Source of the DNA: an uncultured Campylobacter sp.
GTDB taxonomy: Bacteria; Campylobacterota; Campylobacteria; Campylobacterales; Campylobacteraceae
Assembly (NCBI RefSeq): GCF_938041645.1
Contig: NZ_CALIST010000005.1
Coordinates: forward strand, 1 to 40,428
Direction of reading: 5' to 3'
DNA length: 40,428 nucleotides
This document shows positions 24,664 through 32,950 of this stretch, one piece after another; within the stretch, counting starts at the first letter, position 1, and each line of letters opens with the position of its first letter. A program made the position numbers and the translations under genes. The notes beneath the pieces are model-generated. The model worked only from the letters and a program-made list of their open reading frames with translations. It had not been told where the DNA came from and made no database searches.

Positions 24664-25326
24664 CTAAAGATATTTGTAGCCGAGCTTGGAAGCATTTATG
24701 ATGCGATCCTTACCCAAAATTTTTCGCAGCCCGGCGATATAAACGCGTAGGCTAAGCTCGCTCGGACTCTCGTCGTAGTCCCACAGCGCGGCGAAAATTT
24801 CATCCTTACTAAGGAATTTATCGCGATTTTTCAGAAGCAGAGCAAGAAGCCTCGCCTGCTTCTGCGGCATCGGCACGGCTCTTCCGTTGCGATAAAGCGC
24901 GTGCTGAGCCATATCGAAGCTAAAACCTCCGCCGATATTTTCGCGTCTGGCGGTGTTGTGGACGAAGGTGCGCTTTAGTAGATTATCCGCGCGCAGAGCG
25001 AGCTCTTTTAGCTCGAAGGGCTTTTTGAGGTAGTCGTCGCAGCCGCTTCTAAAGCCGCTTTCGACGTCTTGCAGAGTGTTTAGCGACGTCGTGAAAATGC
25101 ACGGTGCGCCGCGCCCGGCCTCGCGCAGCTCGCGAAGTAGCGCAAAGCCGTTGCCGCCGATGATTTTGACGTCGAAGATCCACAGATCGAAGCTCTTTTC
25201 GTACGCTAAAGAGAGCGCCTCGTCGTAGCTTTTGGTGCCGCTTACCTCGTGCCCCGCGCCGCGCATGTAGGTGCACATCATATCTAGCAGCATCCCCTCG
25301 TCCTCGACGATCAAAACCCTTGCCAT
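24664..25326 (-). CDS. OmpR-family response regulator
   Basis: A 220-residue DNA-binding regulator. The receiver domain has acidic residues VEDE near 7-10, the phosphoacceptor Asp52 in WIFDVKIIGGNG, and Lys in DDYLKKPFE. The C-terminal winged helix shows RLLALLLKNRDKFLSKDEIF, the recognition region ELSLRVYIAGLRKIL and the ending LGYKYL. Its stop overlaps the ribosome site of the kinase gene. It is not assigned to a named Campylobacter system. Confidence 0.92.
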   Translation of the reverse strand: MARVLIVEDEGMLLDMMCTYMRGAGHEVSGTKSYDEALSLAYEKSFDLWIFDVKIIGGNGFALLRELREAGRGAPCIFTTSLNTLQDVESGFRSGCDDYLKKPFELKELALRADNLLKRTFVHNTARRENIGGGFSFDMAQHALYRNGRAVPMPQKQARLLALLLKNRDKFLSKDEIFAALWDYDESPSELSLRVYIAGLRKILGKDRIINASKLGYKYL

Positions 25327-25710
25327 AGCCCGCCCCCTTGCGTAGAATTTTTGAAATTATACCCTGTGAAATTCCACGTAAAATTTAATTGCAAAATTTC
25401 ACGGCAAAATTTTATCATGGCGAAACAGCGCGTCTTAGCTCAAAAGTATGCTTACTAAATTTAGGCTTATAAGATTGCTCGCCATTGCTCGCCTGGTATA
25501 TTATTCGCGCGGCGCAGCGCAAGAAACTAAAATTTTACGATATAAAATTTTCGCGCCGCGAAATTTTAAAATTTCATGTCCTAAAATTTCGCTGCGCAGA
25601 ATTTCAAAACCTCGCCTGCGTCGATAAAATTTAGCGAAATTTCATCGGTGCTATGCCGCATAGACTCCAAAGCTAAATTTTAAAATTTCTACACCGCGAT
25701 TTGATAAAGT
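25327..25710 (+). other. Intergenic region, AAATTT-rich
   Basis: 384 bases upstream of the response regulator gene (minus strand). It holds two perfect AAATTTTAAAATTT palindromes (25561-25574 and 25675-25688) and many GAAATTTC/AAAATTTC words but no gene. The two-component promoter should be near 25350-25420 and is not obvious. Confidence 0.5.
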
Positions 25711-25737
25711 AAAATTCCGCGCAAGTGCTGCGCGGAA
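25711..25737 (-). terminator. Terminator of the DUF1104 gene
   Basis: Read on the minus strand, TTCCGCGCA and TGCGCGGAA form a 9-bp stem around a five-base loop, followed by TTTTAC. It starts about 24 bases after the stop codon at 25761. Confidence 0.75.
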
Positions 25738-25760
25738 CTAAATGGCTTGCGCGCGGGCAG

Positions 25761-26294
25761 CTATTGCTGCGTCATAGGGCACACAGCGGCGCCGGCGTTT
25801 TGATTGCACGGCATCTCGCCTCTTGGCGGCATTGCCGGACCCGCGCCTCCGCGCATTCCTTCAGGCGGCATATGACCGCACTCGCCGGGTGCCATCTGCG
25901 ATCTGTGCGGGCCAAACCCGTGAGCGGGCCTTTTAAATTTGCCGAAATTACCGCGATCCTTGAGCTCAATATCCAGCCTATCCGCCTGCTCGACGCTTAG
26001 CTTGCCCGCCTGGACGTTATAGTTTTTTCTAAACTCGTCTAGGAATTTCTCGCGATCCTCGACGCTCATAGCGTCCAGCTTCTTTTTAAACTCCGTCTTA
26101 AATCCGCGCTTGAGATCCCTTGCCTGTGCTCTTAGCTCGCCTGCGCGTTTATCAATCTCAAACGCCGCTTCGCTTAAGCTCTTGGCGTCGGCACCGGCTA
26201 CTGAGGCATTGATCTGCTCGGGGCTGCTTGAGCTAAAATCTGCGGCGAACAGCACGCCCACGACTAAAACGCTTGCTAAAACGATCTTTTTCAT
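25761..26294 (-). CDS. Periplasmic DUF1104 protein with Met/His/Cys-rich tail
   Basis: A 177-residue exported protein. Signal peptide MKKIVLASVLVVGVLFA-ADF is followed by a helical part (about 20-110) that looks like the Campylobacter/Helicobacter DUF1104 family (FSSSSPEQINASVAGADAKS, AAFEIDKRAGELRAQARDLK, MSVEDREKFLDEFRKN) and recalls Spy/CpxP proteins in layout. The tail after about 120 is rich in Met, His, Cys, Pro and Gly (GPHRSQMAPGECGHMPPEGM) and may bind metal. The open frame extends upstream to 26534, but the ATG at 26294 has AAGGAG and a signal peptide. The nearby two-component genes on the same strand may control it. Confidence 0.75.
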   Translation of the reverse strand: MKKIVLASVLVVGVLFAADFSSSSPEQINASVAGADAKSLSEAAFEIDKRAGELRAQARDLKRGFKTEFKKKLDAMSVEDREKFLDEFRKNYNVQAGKLSVEQADRLDIELKDRGNFGKFKRPAHGFGPHRSQMAPGECGHMPPEGMRGGAGPAMPPRGEMPCNQNAGAAVCPMTQQ

Positions 26295-26613
26295 TCTCTC
26301 TCCTTTGTGAAAGTTGACGTGATTGTAGAAAAAAGTCGTGAAGAAAAAGTTAAGCTTCGCAAAAGTCGCAAAGAGGGTTAAATTTTGAAATTTTGCGAGC
26401 GCTACCGACAAGTTTGCCTTTGACATACGAGCTTTAAATTTAGGCGTAAATTTTAAATTTACGTGCGCTCGGGCGTGCAAATTCGTTCTTTCGCGAAGCC
26501 GCTTTAAGCGCATAGAAATCACGCGTAAGCTCATTTTATAAGCATATGCAAGTAGGCTAAATTTTAAAATTATTTCAAATCGCTATAATTTTTCAAAAAT
26601 TTAAGGAAGCCGG
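26295..26613 (+). other. Divergent promoter region
   Basis: 319 bases between the DUF1104 gene (minus) and the DUF1275 gene (plus). On the minus strand TACAAT (26322-26327) is a possible -10, and CGTGA occurs twice (about 26318 and 26336). On the plus strand TATAAT is at 26584-26589. The middle is AAATTT-rich with no supported gene. Confidence 0.5.
26584..26589 (+). promoter_or_regulatory. Probable -10 element for DUF1275 gene
   Basis: TATAAT in the context CGCTATAATTTT, 25 bases before the ATG at 26614, with an AAGGAAG ribosome site between. Confidence 0.55.
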
Positions 26614-27315
26614 ATGAAAATTTTAAATTTTGCGCGGACGAGCCTTGGCGCAAACATCTATCAGGGCATAGGTTTTGGCATCGCGATGACATTTTGCGGC
26701 GGTTTTATCGACGCTTATACCTTCATAAAGCGCGGCGGCACGCTAGTGGCGGGGCAGACGGGCAACGTTACCTTTCTCTCGGTGGATTTGGCGACGCGGA
26801 ATTTTGACGGAGCGCTTACGAAGGGCGTTACGATGCTTGCTTTTATGGCGGGCGTTTTTGCGGTAAGCATACTGCATACAAAACTTCATAGCGCGTTTTG
26901 GCGGCTTGCTACGATAGTGCCGCTGATTACGTTTTGCGCCATCGTGGGATTTTTGCCTGCGGATATGCCAGATATCTATATTGTGCCGCCGCTTGCACTG
27001 GGAATGGCGATGCAAACGACGGCGTTTAGCGAGGTCGCCGGCAGAGGCTATAACAATGCCTTTACTACGGGCAATCTCAAAAAGACGATGATCTCTTTGG
27101 GCGAATACGTAATGCACCGTAAAAGCGAAGATAAGCGCTCGGTTTTCATATACGCAGCCCTCGTAATCAGTTTCGTTGCGGGCGGCATCGCTTCGGCGCT
27201 TTTACAAAAGATCTTGGGTTTATATACGATTTTAATTGCGGCGGTGATTTTGGCGGTAACGGCAGGAATTTACGCCCTTATGCTGATTGAGCGCGAGGAT
27301 CATCTTTCGTCTTGA
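26614..27315 (+). CDS. DUF1275 (YoaK-like) membrane protein
   Basis: A 233-residue inner-membrane protein with about six hydrophobic segments. The family marks GGFIDAYTFIKRGGTLVAGQ, TGNVTFLSVDLA and LGMAMQTTAFSEVAGRGYNN, then AFTTGNLKKT, are all present. The function of DUF1275 is unknown, though transport has been proposed. It converges on sodC with a shared hairpin terminator. Confidence 0.85.
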   Translation: MKILNFARTSLGANIYQGIGFGIAMTFCGGFIDAYTFIKRGGTLVAGQTGNVTFLSVDLATRNFDGALTKGVTMLAFMAGVFAVSILHTKLHSAFWRLATIVPLITFCAIVGFLPADMPDIYIVPPLALGMAMQTTAFSEVAGRGYNNAFTTGNLKKTMISLGEYVMHRKSEDKRSVFIYAALVISFVAGGIASALLQKILGLYTILIAAVILAVTAGIYALMLIEREDHLSS

Positions 27316-27343
27316 ATTTGCGAGGTTGATTTTATCGAAAAGA

Positions 27344-27369
27344 TTTGCGGAGCGCGAAAGCTCCGCAAA
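27344..27369. terminator. Bidirectional terminator between DUF1275 gene and sodC
   Basis: A perfect 10-bp stem TTTGCGGAGC/GCTCCGCAAA closes a GCGAAA loop. T-rich runs lie on both sides (TATTTTG to the right, and AATCTTTTCG on the minus strand), so it can end both convergent transcripts. Confidence 0.8.
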
Positions 27370-27385
27370 GTATTTTGTCGAGCGC

Positions 27386-27931
27386 TTATTTTATAACGCC
27401 GCAGACCATTCTAGCGCCGCCGCCGCCGAGCGGCTTCGGATGGTCGCTGTGGTTATCGCCGCCTACGTGAACCATCAGCGAGTGGCCTTTTAGCTCATCT
27501 AAGCTCTTGATCTTAGGAGCTAACACCGGATAGACCGCATTGCCCTCTGCATCGACGAAAAGTGCAGGCAGATCGCCCTTGTGACCGCTATCATCCCAAG
27601 CAAACGAGTGTTTTTTGGTATCGCTTGGATCCCAGTGGCCGCCCGCTTTCATACCTAGACCCTTCTCATTTGCGCCGCAGTCGGCGTTTTGATGCACGTG
27701 AAAGCCGTGCACGCCGCTAGCAAGACCCTTTAAATTTGGGAAAAATGCCACGCCGTAGTTCGTCTCGACCGCTACGACCTCGCCGACGGTTACGTTGCCC
27801 TTCTCGCCCAGCTGCTCCATAGCGATGACGAGGTGCTTGCCCGTCTTAGGGTCGAAATTTTGCATATCGCCGTGCTCGTGAGCGATCAAGGCGCTTGCGA
27901 CTAAAATTGATGAAATTAGAAATTTCTTCAT
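27386..27931 (-). CDS. sodC: Periplasmic Cu/Zn superoxide dismutase
   Basis: This converts superoxide to peroxide and oxygen in the periplasm. The product is 181 residues with a signal peptide (MKKFLISSILVASALIA). Metal ligands are in GVHGFHVHQNADC, MKAGGHWDPSDTKKH, GHKGDLPALFVD and MVHVGGDNHSDHP; the disulfide Cys pair is in NADC and MVCGVIK. An AAAGGA site precedes the ATG and a promoter lies in the gap after modB, so it is probably transcribed on its own. Confidence 0.95.
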   Translation of the reverse strand: MKKFLISSILVASALIAHEHGDMQNFDPKTGKHLVIAMEQLGEKGNVTVGEVVAVETNYGVAFFPNLKGLASGVHGFHVHQNADCGANEKGLGMKAGGHWDPSDTKKHSFAWDDSGHKGDLPALFVDAEGNAVYPVLAPKIKSLDELKGHSLMVHVGGDNHSDHPKPLGGGGARMVCGVIK

Positions 27932-27962
27932 GATAAATCCTTTAAAATGAAATGCGTTTGCA

Positions 27963-27971
27963 ATTCTATCA
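27963..27971 (-). promoter_or_regulatory. Probable sodC promoter
   Basis: On the minus strand TGATAGAAT forms an extended -10 element 31 bases before the sodC ATG, in the short gap behind modB. Confidence 0.5.
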
Positions 27972-27995
27972 AAAAATACTTAAAAATAATTTTTT

Positions 27996-28664
27996 TCAGT
28001 TAGATAAATTTCGCTTTTTATCCAAAAGATTTATCGCATAAAATAAAATCAAGCTGGAAATCACGAGCAAAACGCTTAAAATCAGCGCTCGCTCGTTCTC
28101 GCCGTCATACACGGCGCCCATGATCGCAAGACCTAGCGTGTCGGTTTTGCCCACTATATTTCCGCCCAGCATCAGCGTGATACCCACTTCGCCGAGCCCG
28201 CGCGAGAGCGCTAAAATAAGCGCGGAGCCGAGCGTTTTAAGCGAGCTTGGAAGGATTACGAAGAGGAAAATTTGAGATCTGTTTTTGCCCAAAATTTGCG
28301 CGGCTTCGATTAGGCTCTTCGGAAAGAGCTCAAAGCTCGCACACACGGGCTTTACAAACAGCGGCAGCCCCACCAAAAATGCGGCGATTACCAATGAAGA
28401 AAAGTTAAAAACGATGTCTAAATTTAACGCAGAGCCGATAAATCCGCTCTTTCCGAAGATGTAAAGAAGCAGAAATCCCGTCGCGATCGGCGGGAAGATA
28501 AGCGGAAAAATTACCAAAATTTCGACGATCTTTTTAAATTTGGCTTTGCTGAAAGCTAAAAAATACGCAATTGCTAGCCCTATTGAAATCAGCAGCAAAA
28601 AGCTGCAAAATAGGGCTTTCGCGCTTAGTATCAGAGGATGTGCGATCCAAGCGATGTCGCTCAT
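27996..28664 (-). CDS. modB: Molybdate ABC transporter permease
   Basis: A 222-residue inner-membrane permease of the molybdate/sulfate ABC family with five or six membrane segments. The coupling loop is LIEAAQILGKNRSQIFLFVILP, and ALSRGLGEVGITLMLGGN is the typical ModB signature (R-x-LGE-x-G). It overlaps modA by four bases (ATGA). No ATPase gene follows; the next gene is sodC. Confidence 0.9.
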   Translation of the reverse strand: MSDIAWIAHPLILSAKALFCSFLLLISIGLAIAYFLAFSKAKFKKIVEILVIFPLIFPPIATGFLLLYIFGKSGFIGSALNLDIVFNFSSLVIAAFLVGLPLFVKPVCASFELFPKSLIEAAQILGKNRSQIFLFVILPSSLKTLGSALILALSRGLGEVGITLMLGGNIVGKTDTLGLAIMGAVYDGENERALILSVLLVISSLILFYAINLLDKKRNLSN

Positions 28665-29362
28665 TTAAGGCCGAATTTTGAAAAAATCTCTTTTGAGCGA
28701 TCCGATTGAAATTCCTTCATCACCTTTTCGCAAAGCGCTTCATCGCCGCACGCGCTAAGCATTGCGATGCCGATATATGCGGGGCTGTAGAGGCTCTCGT
28801 CGATGTAGATGATCGAGCCGAACTCATCTTTTTTGGCGACCGCTTCGGTGCTGTTGATAAAGCCCGCCTGCACCTCGCCGTTGATAACGTAAGCGACTAC
28901 CTGCGGCACGCCCGCGACGGCTAAAATTTTATCTTTTACTCCGTCCATCTTGGCGTTTTGCAAAAACTCGTTCGTTCTGATGCCGTAAATCGCCTTTTTA
29001 GGATCGGGCATCGCGATTTTATCGAACTTTTCGATCTCCGAGACGCCCTGTATTTTGATATTTTTCGGCGTCACCAAAACAAGCGTGCCGCGCCCGATAC
29101 GCTCAAATTTAGTGATATTTAGGTCGCTTTTTTCTAAAAACGCCTCGTCGCCCACGATGAATGAAATTTTATTCTCGCGCGATTGAATGACGAGCTGGCC
29201 GAGGTTTGCAAACGATCCCGCCACGTCCATACCCTCTTTTTTCAAATTTTCGATCACGGCCGAGACGGGCTTTTTGTATCCGCCGCCGGCTGCGATTATC
29301 AGCTGATCTGCGCAGAACGAAACGCTTGCTGTAAGCGCCAAAATAAAAGCAATTTTTTTCAT
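28661..29362 (-). CDS. modA: Molybdate-binding periplasmic protein
   Basis: A 233-residue solute-binding protein with a signal peptide (MKKIAFILALTASVSFCADQ). Segments such as LIIAAGGGYKKPVSAVIENL, RGTLVLVTPKNIKIQG, KIAMPDPKKAIYG and EVQAGFINSTEAV follow the ModA fold, although the N-terminal AGGGYKKP replaces the common AAASL type seen in enterics. Tungstate as ligand cannot be excluded. It is translationally coupled to modB. Confidence 0.85.
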   Translation of the reverse strand: MKKIAFILALTASVSFCADQLIIAAGGGYKKPVSAVIENLKKEGMDVAGSFANLGQLVIQSRENKISFIVGDEAFLEKSDLNITKFERIGRGTLVLVTPKNIKIQGVSEIEKFDKIAMPDPKKAIYGIRTNEFLQNAKMDGVKDKILAVAGVPQVVAYVINGEVQAGFINSTEAVAKKDEFGSIIYIDESLYSPAYIGIAMLSACGDEALCEKVMKEFQSDRSKEIFSKFGLK

Positions 29363-29388
29363 GAAAATCCTTTTTTGAAATTTTAAGA

Positions 29389-29394
29389 ATTCTA
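29389..29394 (-). promoter_or_regulatory. Possible -10 element for modAB
   Basis: TAGAAT on the minus strand lies 27 bases before the modA ATG. The palindrome at 29409-29422 covers the region where a -35 box would be. Confidence 0.4.
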
Positions 29395-29408
29395 CAAAAT
29401 ATACTCTT

Positions 29409-29422
29409 ATTTATTAATAAAT
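29409..29422. promoter_or_regulatory. Perfect 14-bp palindrome upstream of modA
   Basis: ATTTATTAATAAAT reads the same on both strands and lies 47-60 bases before the modA start, next to the likely promoter. It could be an operator for a molybdate-responsive or other repressor. No regulator gene is adjacent. Confidence 0.4.
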
Positions 29423-29476
29423 CGCGTTTTTACGCCCTATTTTAGACTTCCACGCCTTAAATTTAAAATTTAATAT

Positions 29477-30328
29477 TTAGATAAATTCTATCTTTCCGCC
29501 TAGATCGCACACGCCCTGATTCCAAACTGCCGAGCTTACGAGCACGTCCGCGCCGGTAGCTGCAAACTCGGCGCAGTTAGCTTTATTTATGCCGCCCGCA
29601 GCGCAAATTTTAATCTGCGGCGCCGTTTCATCTCGCCTCAAAACGCAAGCTCTAAGCTCGCCAGGGCTCATCTTATCGCACATTATCGCATCAGACGCGT
29701 ATTTTAAGAGCTCGCTAAATTCGCGCTCGCTCGCCACTTCGATCATGATCTTTCGCTCGGGCGCGCGCTCTTTAAATTTAGCGATCTGCGCGCAAAATTC
29801 GCTAAAGCTCGCAAACGCACGGATGTGGTTTGAAAAAAACAGGACGCTGTCGTGCAGCCCCAGGCGGTGCATCGTTCCGCCGCCCGCGATCAGCGCATTT
29901 ACGCAAAGCTCCTTCGCAAAAGGAAAGCTCTTGCGCGTCGCACCCAGCACGCAGCGCGGATTCGCCTCTCGCATCAGCGCAACCATCTCGTGCGCGTAAG
30001 TAGAAATTTTGCATGAGTACTCAAACACGATCTGAACGATCTTCCAAGCTTTATGCAAGCTCTCAAAGCTTCCTCGCGCGCTAAAAATTTCACCCCCCGC
30101 GCAAAATGCGCTTCCCTCACGCGCTAGATGCTGCGTCTCGCAGCCGAGGCGCGCCGCTACCTCGCGCGCAATCTGCCCGCCGCTAAAGATCAGATCCTGC
30201 CTCGTTACGATCGAAAGTCGCGCGGGCGCGCCCAAATCCGCGCAGCCGCGTAAAAGCTCGGTCGTAAGGTCTAAAAACGCGCCGTCGCTAGCGATTAGAT
30301 CGTCGATTTTACTCTGCGAAATAAACAT
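29477..30328 (-). CDS. modD: ModD, NadC-like molybdenum transport-associated protein
   Basis: A 283-residue paralogue of quinolinate phosphoribosyltransferase (NadC) that is found with molybdate transporters and named ModD; its reaction is not known. Family features are LDLTTELLRG at the start, ARLSIVTRQDLIFSGG, VLGATRKSFPFAKELCVNAL, IAGGGTMHRLGLHDSVLFFSNH and IKICAAGGINKANCAEFA. The context upstream of modAB supports ModD over NadC. It starts 2 bases after the nitroreductase stop. Confidence 0.85.
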   Translation of the reverse strand: MFISQSKIDDLIASDGAFLDLTTELLRGCADLGAPARLSIVTRQDLIFSGGQIAREVAARLGCETQHLAREGSAFCAGGEIFSARGSFESLHKAWKIVQIVFEYSCKISTYAHEMVALMREANPRCVLGATRKSFPFAKELCVNALIAGGGTMHRLGLHDSVLFFSNHIRAFASFSEFCAQIAKFKERAPERKIMIEVASEREFSELLKYASDAIMCDKMSPGELRACVLRRDETAPQIKICAAGGINKANCAEFAATGADVLVSSAVWNQGVCDLGGKIEFI

Positions 30329-30330
30329 AT

Positions 30331-30828
30331 CTAGCCTACGAAGTGAATTTTAGCGGGCTCAAAGCGTGAATGCGCCTTTGTGACGCGAGACGGAAAGCCC
30401 AAAGGCATAATGCAAAACGCCTCCAAATGCCCAGGCAGATCTAAAATTTCTCTTACGCGCTCCATTGCGTAGATATCGGGCGCTACGCCCAGCCACGTGG
30501 TGCCAAGCCCCAAATGGTGCGCCGCTAGCCAAAGATTTTCTGCCGCACAAGCGCAGTCGTAGCGAGCGTAGGGCTGGAATTTTAAGCCGCTTTTGCGCGT
30601 GCAGACCACGATCGCAAGCGGCGCATCCTTCGTGCAGCCGCCGTAGGTGCCGACGCTGCTAAGTAGCGTAAGCGTGGTGCGGTCGCGTACTACGTAAAAC
30701 TCCCATGAGCGCTGGTTGCCCGCGCTAGGGGCTTGCATAGCGGCTTTTAGCACGAGCTCGATCTGATCGTCGCTCGGCATTTTTTCGGTAAAATTCCGCA
30801 CGCTCGTGCGTGTAAAAATTTCATTCAT
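30331..30828 (-). CDS. Nitroreductase-family flavoprotein
   Basis: A 165-residue member of the FMN-dependent nitroreductase family. The FMN-binding start is FTRTSVRNFTEKMPSDDQIE, followed by AAMQAPSAGNQRSWEFYVV, AAENLWLAAHHLGLGTTWLG and IMPLGFPS. The physiological substrate is unknown. AGGAG lies 7 bases before the ATG, within a leader that can form a long hairpin. It is the first gene of a minus-strand unit with modD directly behind. Confidence 0.9.
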   Translation of the reverse strand: MNEIFTRTSVRNFTEKMPSDDQIELVLKAAMQAPSAGNQRSWEFYVVRDRTTLTLLSSVGTYGGCTKDAPLAIVVCTRKSGLKFQPYARYDCACAAENLWLAAHHLGLGTTWLGVAPDIYAMERVREILDLPGHLEAFCIMPLGFPSRVTKAHSRFEPAKIHFVG

Positions 30829-30849
30829 CGCTGCTCCTTTAAATTAAAT

Positions 30850-30894
30850 TTCTAAATTCCGCTTTTTGCGAGCGGTAAAAAATGGAATTTAGAA
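30850..30894 (-). promoter_or_regulatory. Inverted repeat in the nitroreductase gene leader
   Basis: TTCTAAATTCC (30850-30860) and GGAATTTAGAA (30884-30894) are a perfect 11-bp inverted repeat. Inside it CCGCT and AGCGG can form an alternative stem. It ends about 22 bases before the nitroreductase ATG, so it may shape the 5' leader or be a protein site. Confidence 0.45.
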
Positions 30895-31509
30895 GTAGGC
30901 TTGCCGCTGCGTTTGCTTGAGCCCTGCTTACACTTTACGCTTATTTAGGCGCTACGCGGCGGCTGATGCGCGCAGATTTGGTTTTGCTTGCCTGAGCACG
31001 CCTTTTTTTTGCATCAAAAAGCGCGCGAAACTGCGATAAAATTTCAAATCGCGCTGCTACGAAAATCCGCCGTAAAGAACATCCGCTCAAACTCAGCTTG
31101 CTTAAATTTCGCTCACAAGCAAGCTTGCGATCCGCGTATTTAAATTTTAATCCTAGGCTGCTATCTGGCACCTGCTAAAATGACACGCCGTATGCATCAA
31201 TATGTGCGTGTAGCTCGCGTGGTCCTTAAATTTCATCTCGCACGCAAGCCTGCGCCGATCTTTGCGGATAAAATTTTATCCTTCGCAGCAATGAAATTTC
31301 ACCTTCGCGCCGAGCAAATTTTATCTTCGTCGTCCGGTAAAATTCCGCTTTCGCCGCTTTTGAATTTTAACCGCATCGCGCGCCGCAAAGCACCAGCTAG
31401 CCGTACCGCATGCAAAGCGCGCTCAGATCAAAAGCTCAAAATATCTAAAATTTAACCGCCAAGCACGACTAGGCGGAGCCATGCGCCGAAGCGCTATGAA
31501 ATTTAAGCG
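30895..31509 (+). other. Intergenic region
   Basis: About 615 bases between the nitroreductase and tcdA genes, both on the minus strand. It is a mix of AAATTT-rich words and GC-rich stretches. The frames at 30941-31171 and 31180-31455 have no ribosome site or recognisable domain. Nothing further is seen. Confidence 0.5.
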
Positions 31510-32178
31510 TTAAGCCTGCTCGCCTATCAGCCTGCGCACGACGTAGCTTGTGATGAAAAGCCCGAAGCTCGCGGTCACGCCCATGAAGCTGCCCATCGAT
31601 TTGACGCGCGGCGGCTCGCTCGAGCAGACGACGTCAAAATCGCCCGCAAAGCCGCGCTTTCGCAGCTCAGATCTGATCTTACGCGCGAGCGGATCGCCTT
31701 GCGTCCGCCAGATTGAGCGGATTTCGATTTTAGAGGGATCGAGCCTCTTTGCGCCGCCCATCGAGCTTACGAAGCCCGCGCCCGCCTCGCTACAGCGCAG
31801 CGCAAGAGCGATCTTGGCGCTCACGTCGTCTATCGCGTCGATTACGAAATCAAATTGCGCTAGATCAAATTTAGACAAAAATTCCTCATCGATCCTAGCG
31901 ACGATCGGCGTTATGCCTTTAAATCTGCGCGCGAAAACCTCGCATTTTAGCTCGCCTAGGCACTCGCTTCCAAGCTGGCGGTTTTGATTAGTGATCTCGA
32001 AGCGATCGCAATCAATCACGCTTAGATTTACCGCGCCGCTGCGGTATAGCGCCTCTATCGCCGCTCCGCCCACGCCGCCGCAGCCGCAGATTAAAATTTT
32101 AGCGCTTTGAAGCCTTGCAAAATCCTCGCCGAAAAGTAGGCGCGAGCGCGAAAAGCGGTCTACTACGACCTCACTCAT
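31510..32178 (-). CDS. tcdA: TcdA-like tRNA t6A dehydratase (ThiF/MoeB family)
   Basis: A 222-residue E1-like ATPase that in E. coli cyclises threonylcarbamoyladenosine in tRNA. It starts VDRFSRSRLLFGEDFARLQS, has the nucleotide motif ILICGCGGVGGAAIEALYRS, the ITNQNRQLGS segment and FDFVIDAIDDVSAK. Near the C-terminus VVCSSEPPRVKSMGSFMGVT contains the conserved Cys region of TcdA. It overlaps surE by 8 bases, as in C. jejuni Cj0293-Cj0294. Confidence 0.87.
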   Translation of the reverse strand: MSEVVVDRFSRSRLLFGEDFARLQSAKILICGCGGVGGAAIEALYRSGAVNLSVIDCDRFEITNQNRQLGSECLGELKCEVFARRFKGITPIVARIDEEFLSKFDLAQFDFVIDAIDDVSAKIALALRCSEAGAGFVSSMGGAKRLDPSKIEIRSIWRTQGDPLARKIRSELRKRGFAGDFDVVCSSEPPRVKSMGSFMGVTASFGLFITSYVVRRLIGEQA

Positions 32179-32950
32179 CGTTTTTCATCCACCTTTCTAG
32201 CGCGCTCATCTGTTCGTGCGCGGTTAAATTTAGCTTGATCGGGCTTAGCGTCGCTCGCCCCTCAAAAAGTGCCGAAATGTCGCTGTTTTCGTTCCTGCTC
32301 GCATCAAAACTGAGCGTGGATTTGCCGAGCCAATAATACTCCATTCCGCGTGGATTGCGATTTAGCTGCGCGTCGGTGTCGTAGAGCTTCTCGCCGCATG
32401 GCGCAACCGTTAGTCCCCTGAAATCTTGCTTTGAGACGGCAGGAACGTTTAAATTTAAAAACTGCTTTGGCGGCAGCGGAAAGCCGTTTTTGAAAATTTT
32501 TCCCACCAAATCCACCGTGAGCTCGCATGCGAGGTCAAATCCGTACCGCTGCAGCGAGTCTGCGACGTAAAACTGGCTCACCGCAAGCGCGGGAATACCT
32601 TGCAAAACCCCCTCCATCGCGCCTCCGCAGGTGCCAGAATAGGTCACATCCTCCGCGACGTTGGCGCCGTGATTTATGCCGCTTACCACGAGATCGGGCT
32701 TGCGGTTATACAGCGCGCGGAGCGCTAAATACACGCAATCTGCGGGCGTAGCATCGTCGAGTTTGAAAAATCCGTCGTCGAGCTTTACAAATCTAAGCGG
32801 ACGCGTGAGCGTGAGCGAGTGTGAGCATGCCGATTTCTCCGAGCTTGGCGCTACGATGGTGACGTTTGCGATCGATCTTAGTGCGCTTGCGAGCTCCAAA
32901 AGCCCGCGCGCTTCGAATCCGTCGTCGTTAGTGATTAAAATTTCTTTCAT
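32171..32950 (-). CDS. surE: 5'/3'-nucleotidase SurE
   Basis: A 259-residue metal-dependent nucleotidase that removes phosphate from nucleoside monophosphates. The metal-binding start ILITNDDGFEARGLLELASA and the motifs APSSEKSACSHSLTLTRPL, PDLVVSGINHGANVAEDVTY and YSGTCGGAMEG are all conserved. An AAAGAGA site precedes the ATG. Confidence 0.95.
   Translation of the reverse strand: MKEILITNDDGFEARGLLELASALRSIANVTIVAPSSEKSACSHSLTLTRPLRFVKLDDGFFKLDDATPADCVYLALRALYNRKPDLVVSGINHGANVAEDVTYSGTCGGAMEGVLQGIPALAVSQFYVADSLQRYGFDLACELTVDLVGKIFKNGFPLPPKQFLNLNVPAVSKQDFRGLTVAPCGEKLYDTDAQLNRNPRGMEYYWLGKSTLSFDASRNENSDISALFEGRATLSPIKLNLTAHEQMSALERWMKNDE

Noticed and set aside
31180..31455. Plus-strand open frame of 91 codons
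   Set aside because: No ribosome site, no domain, and a composition typical of the AAATTT-rich intergenic DNA.
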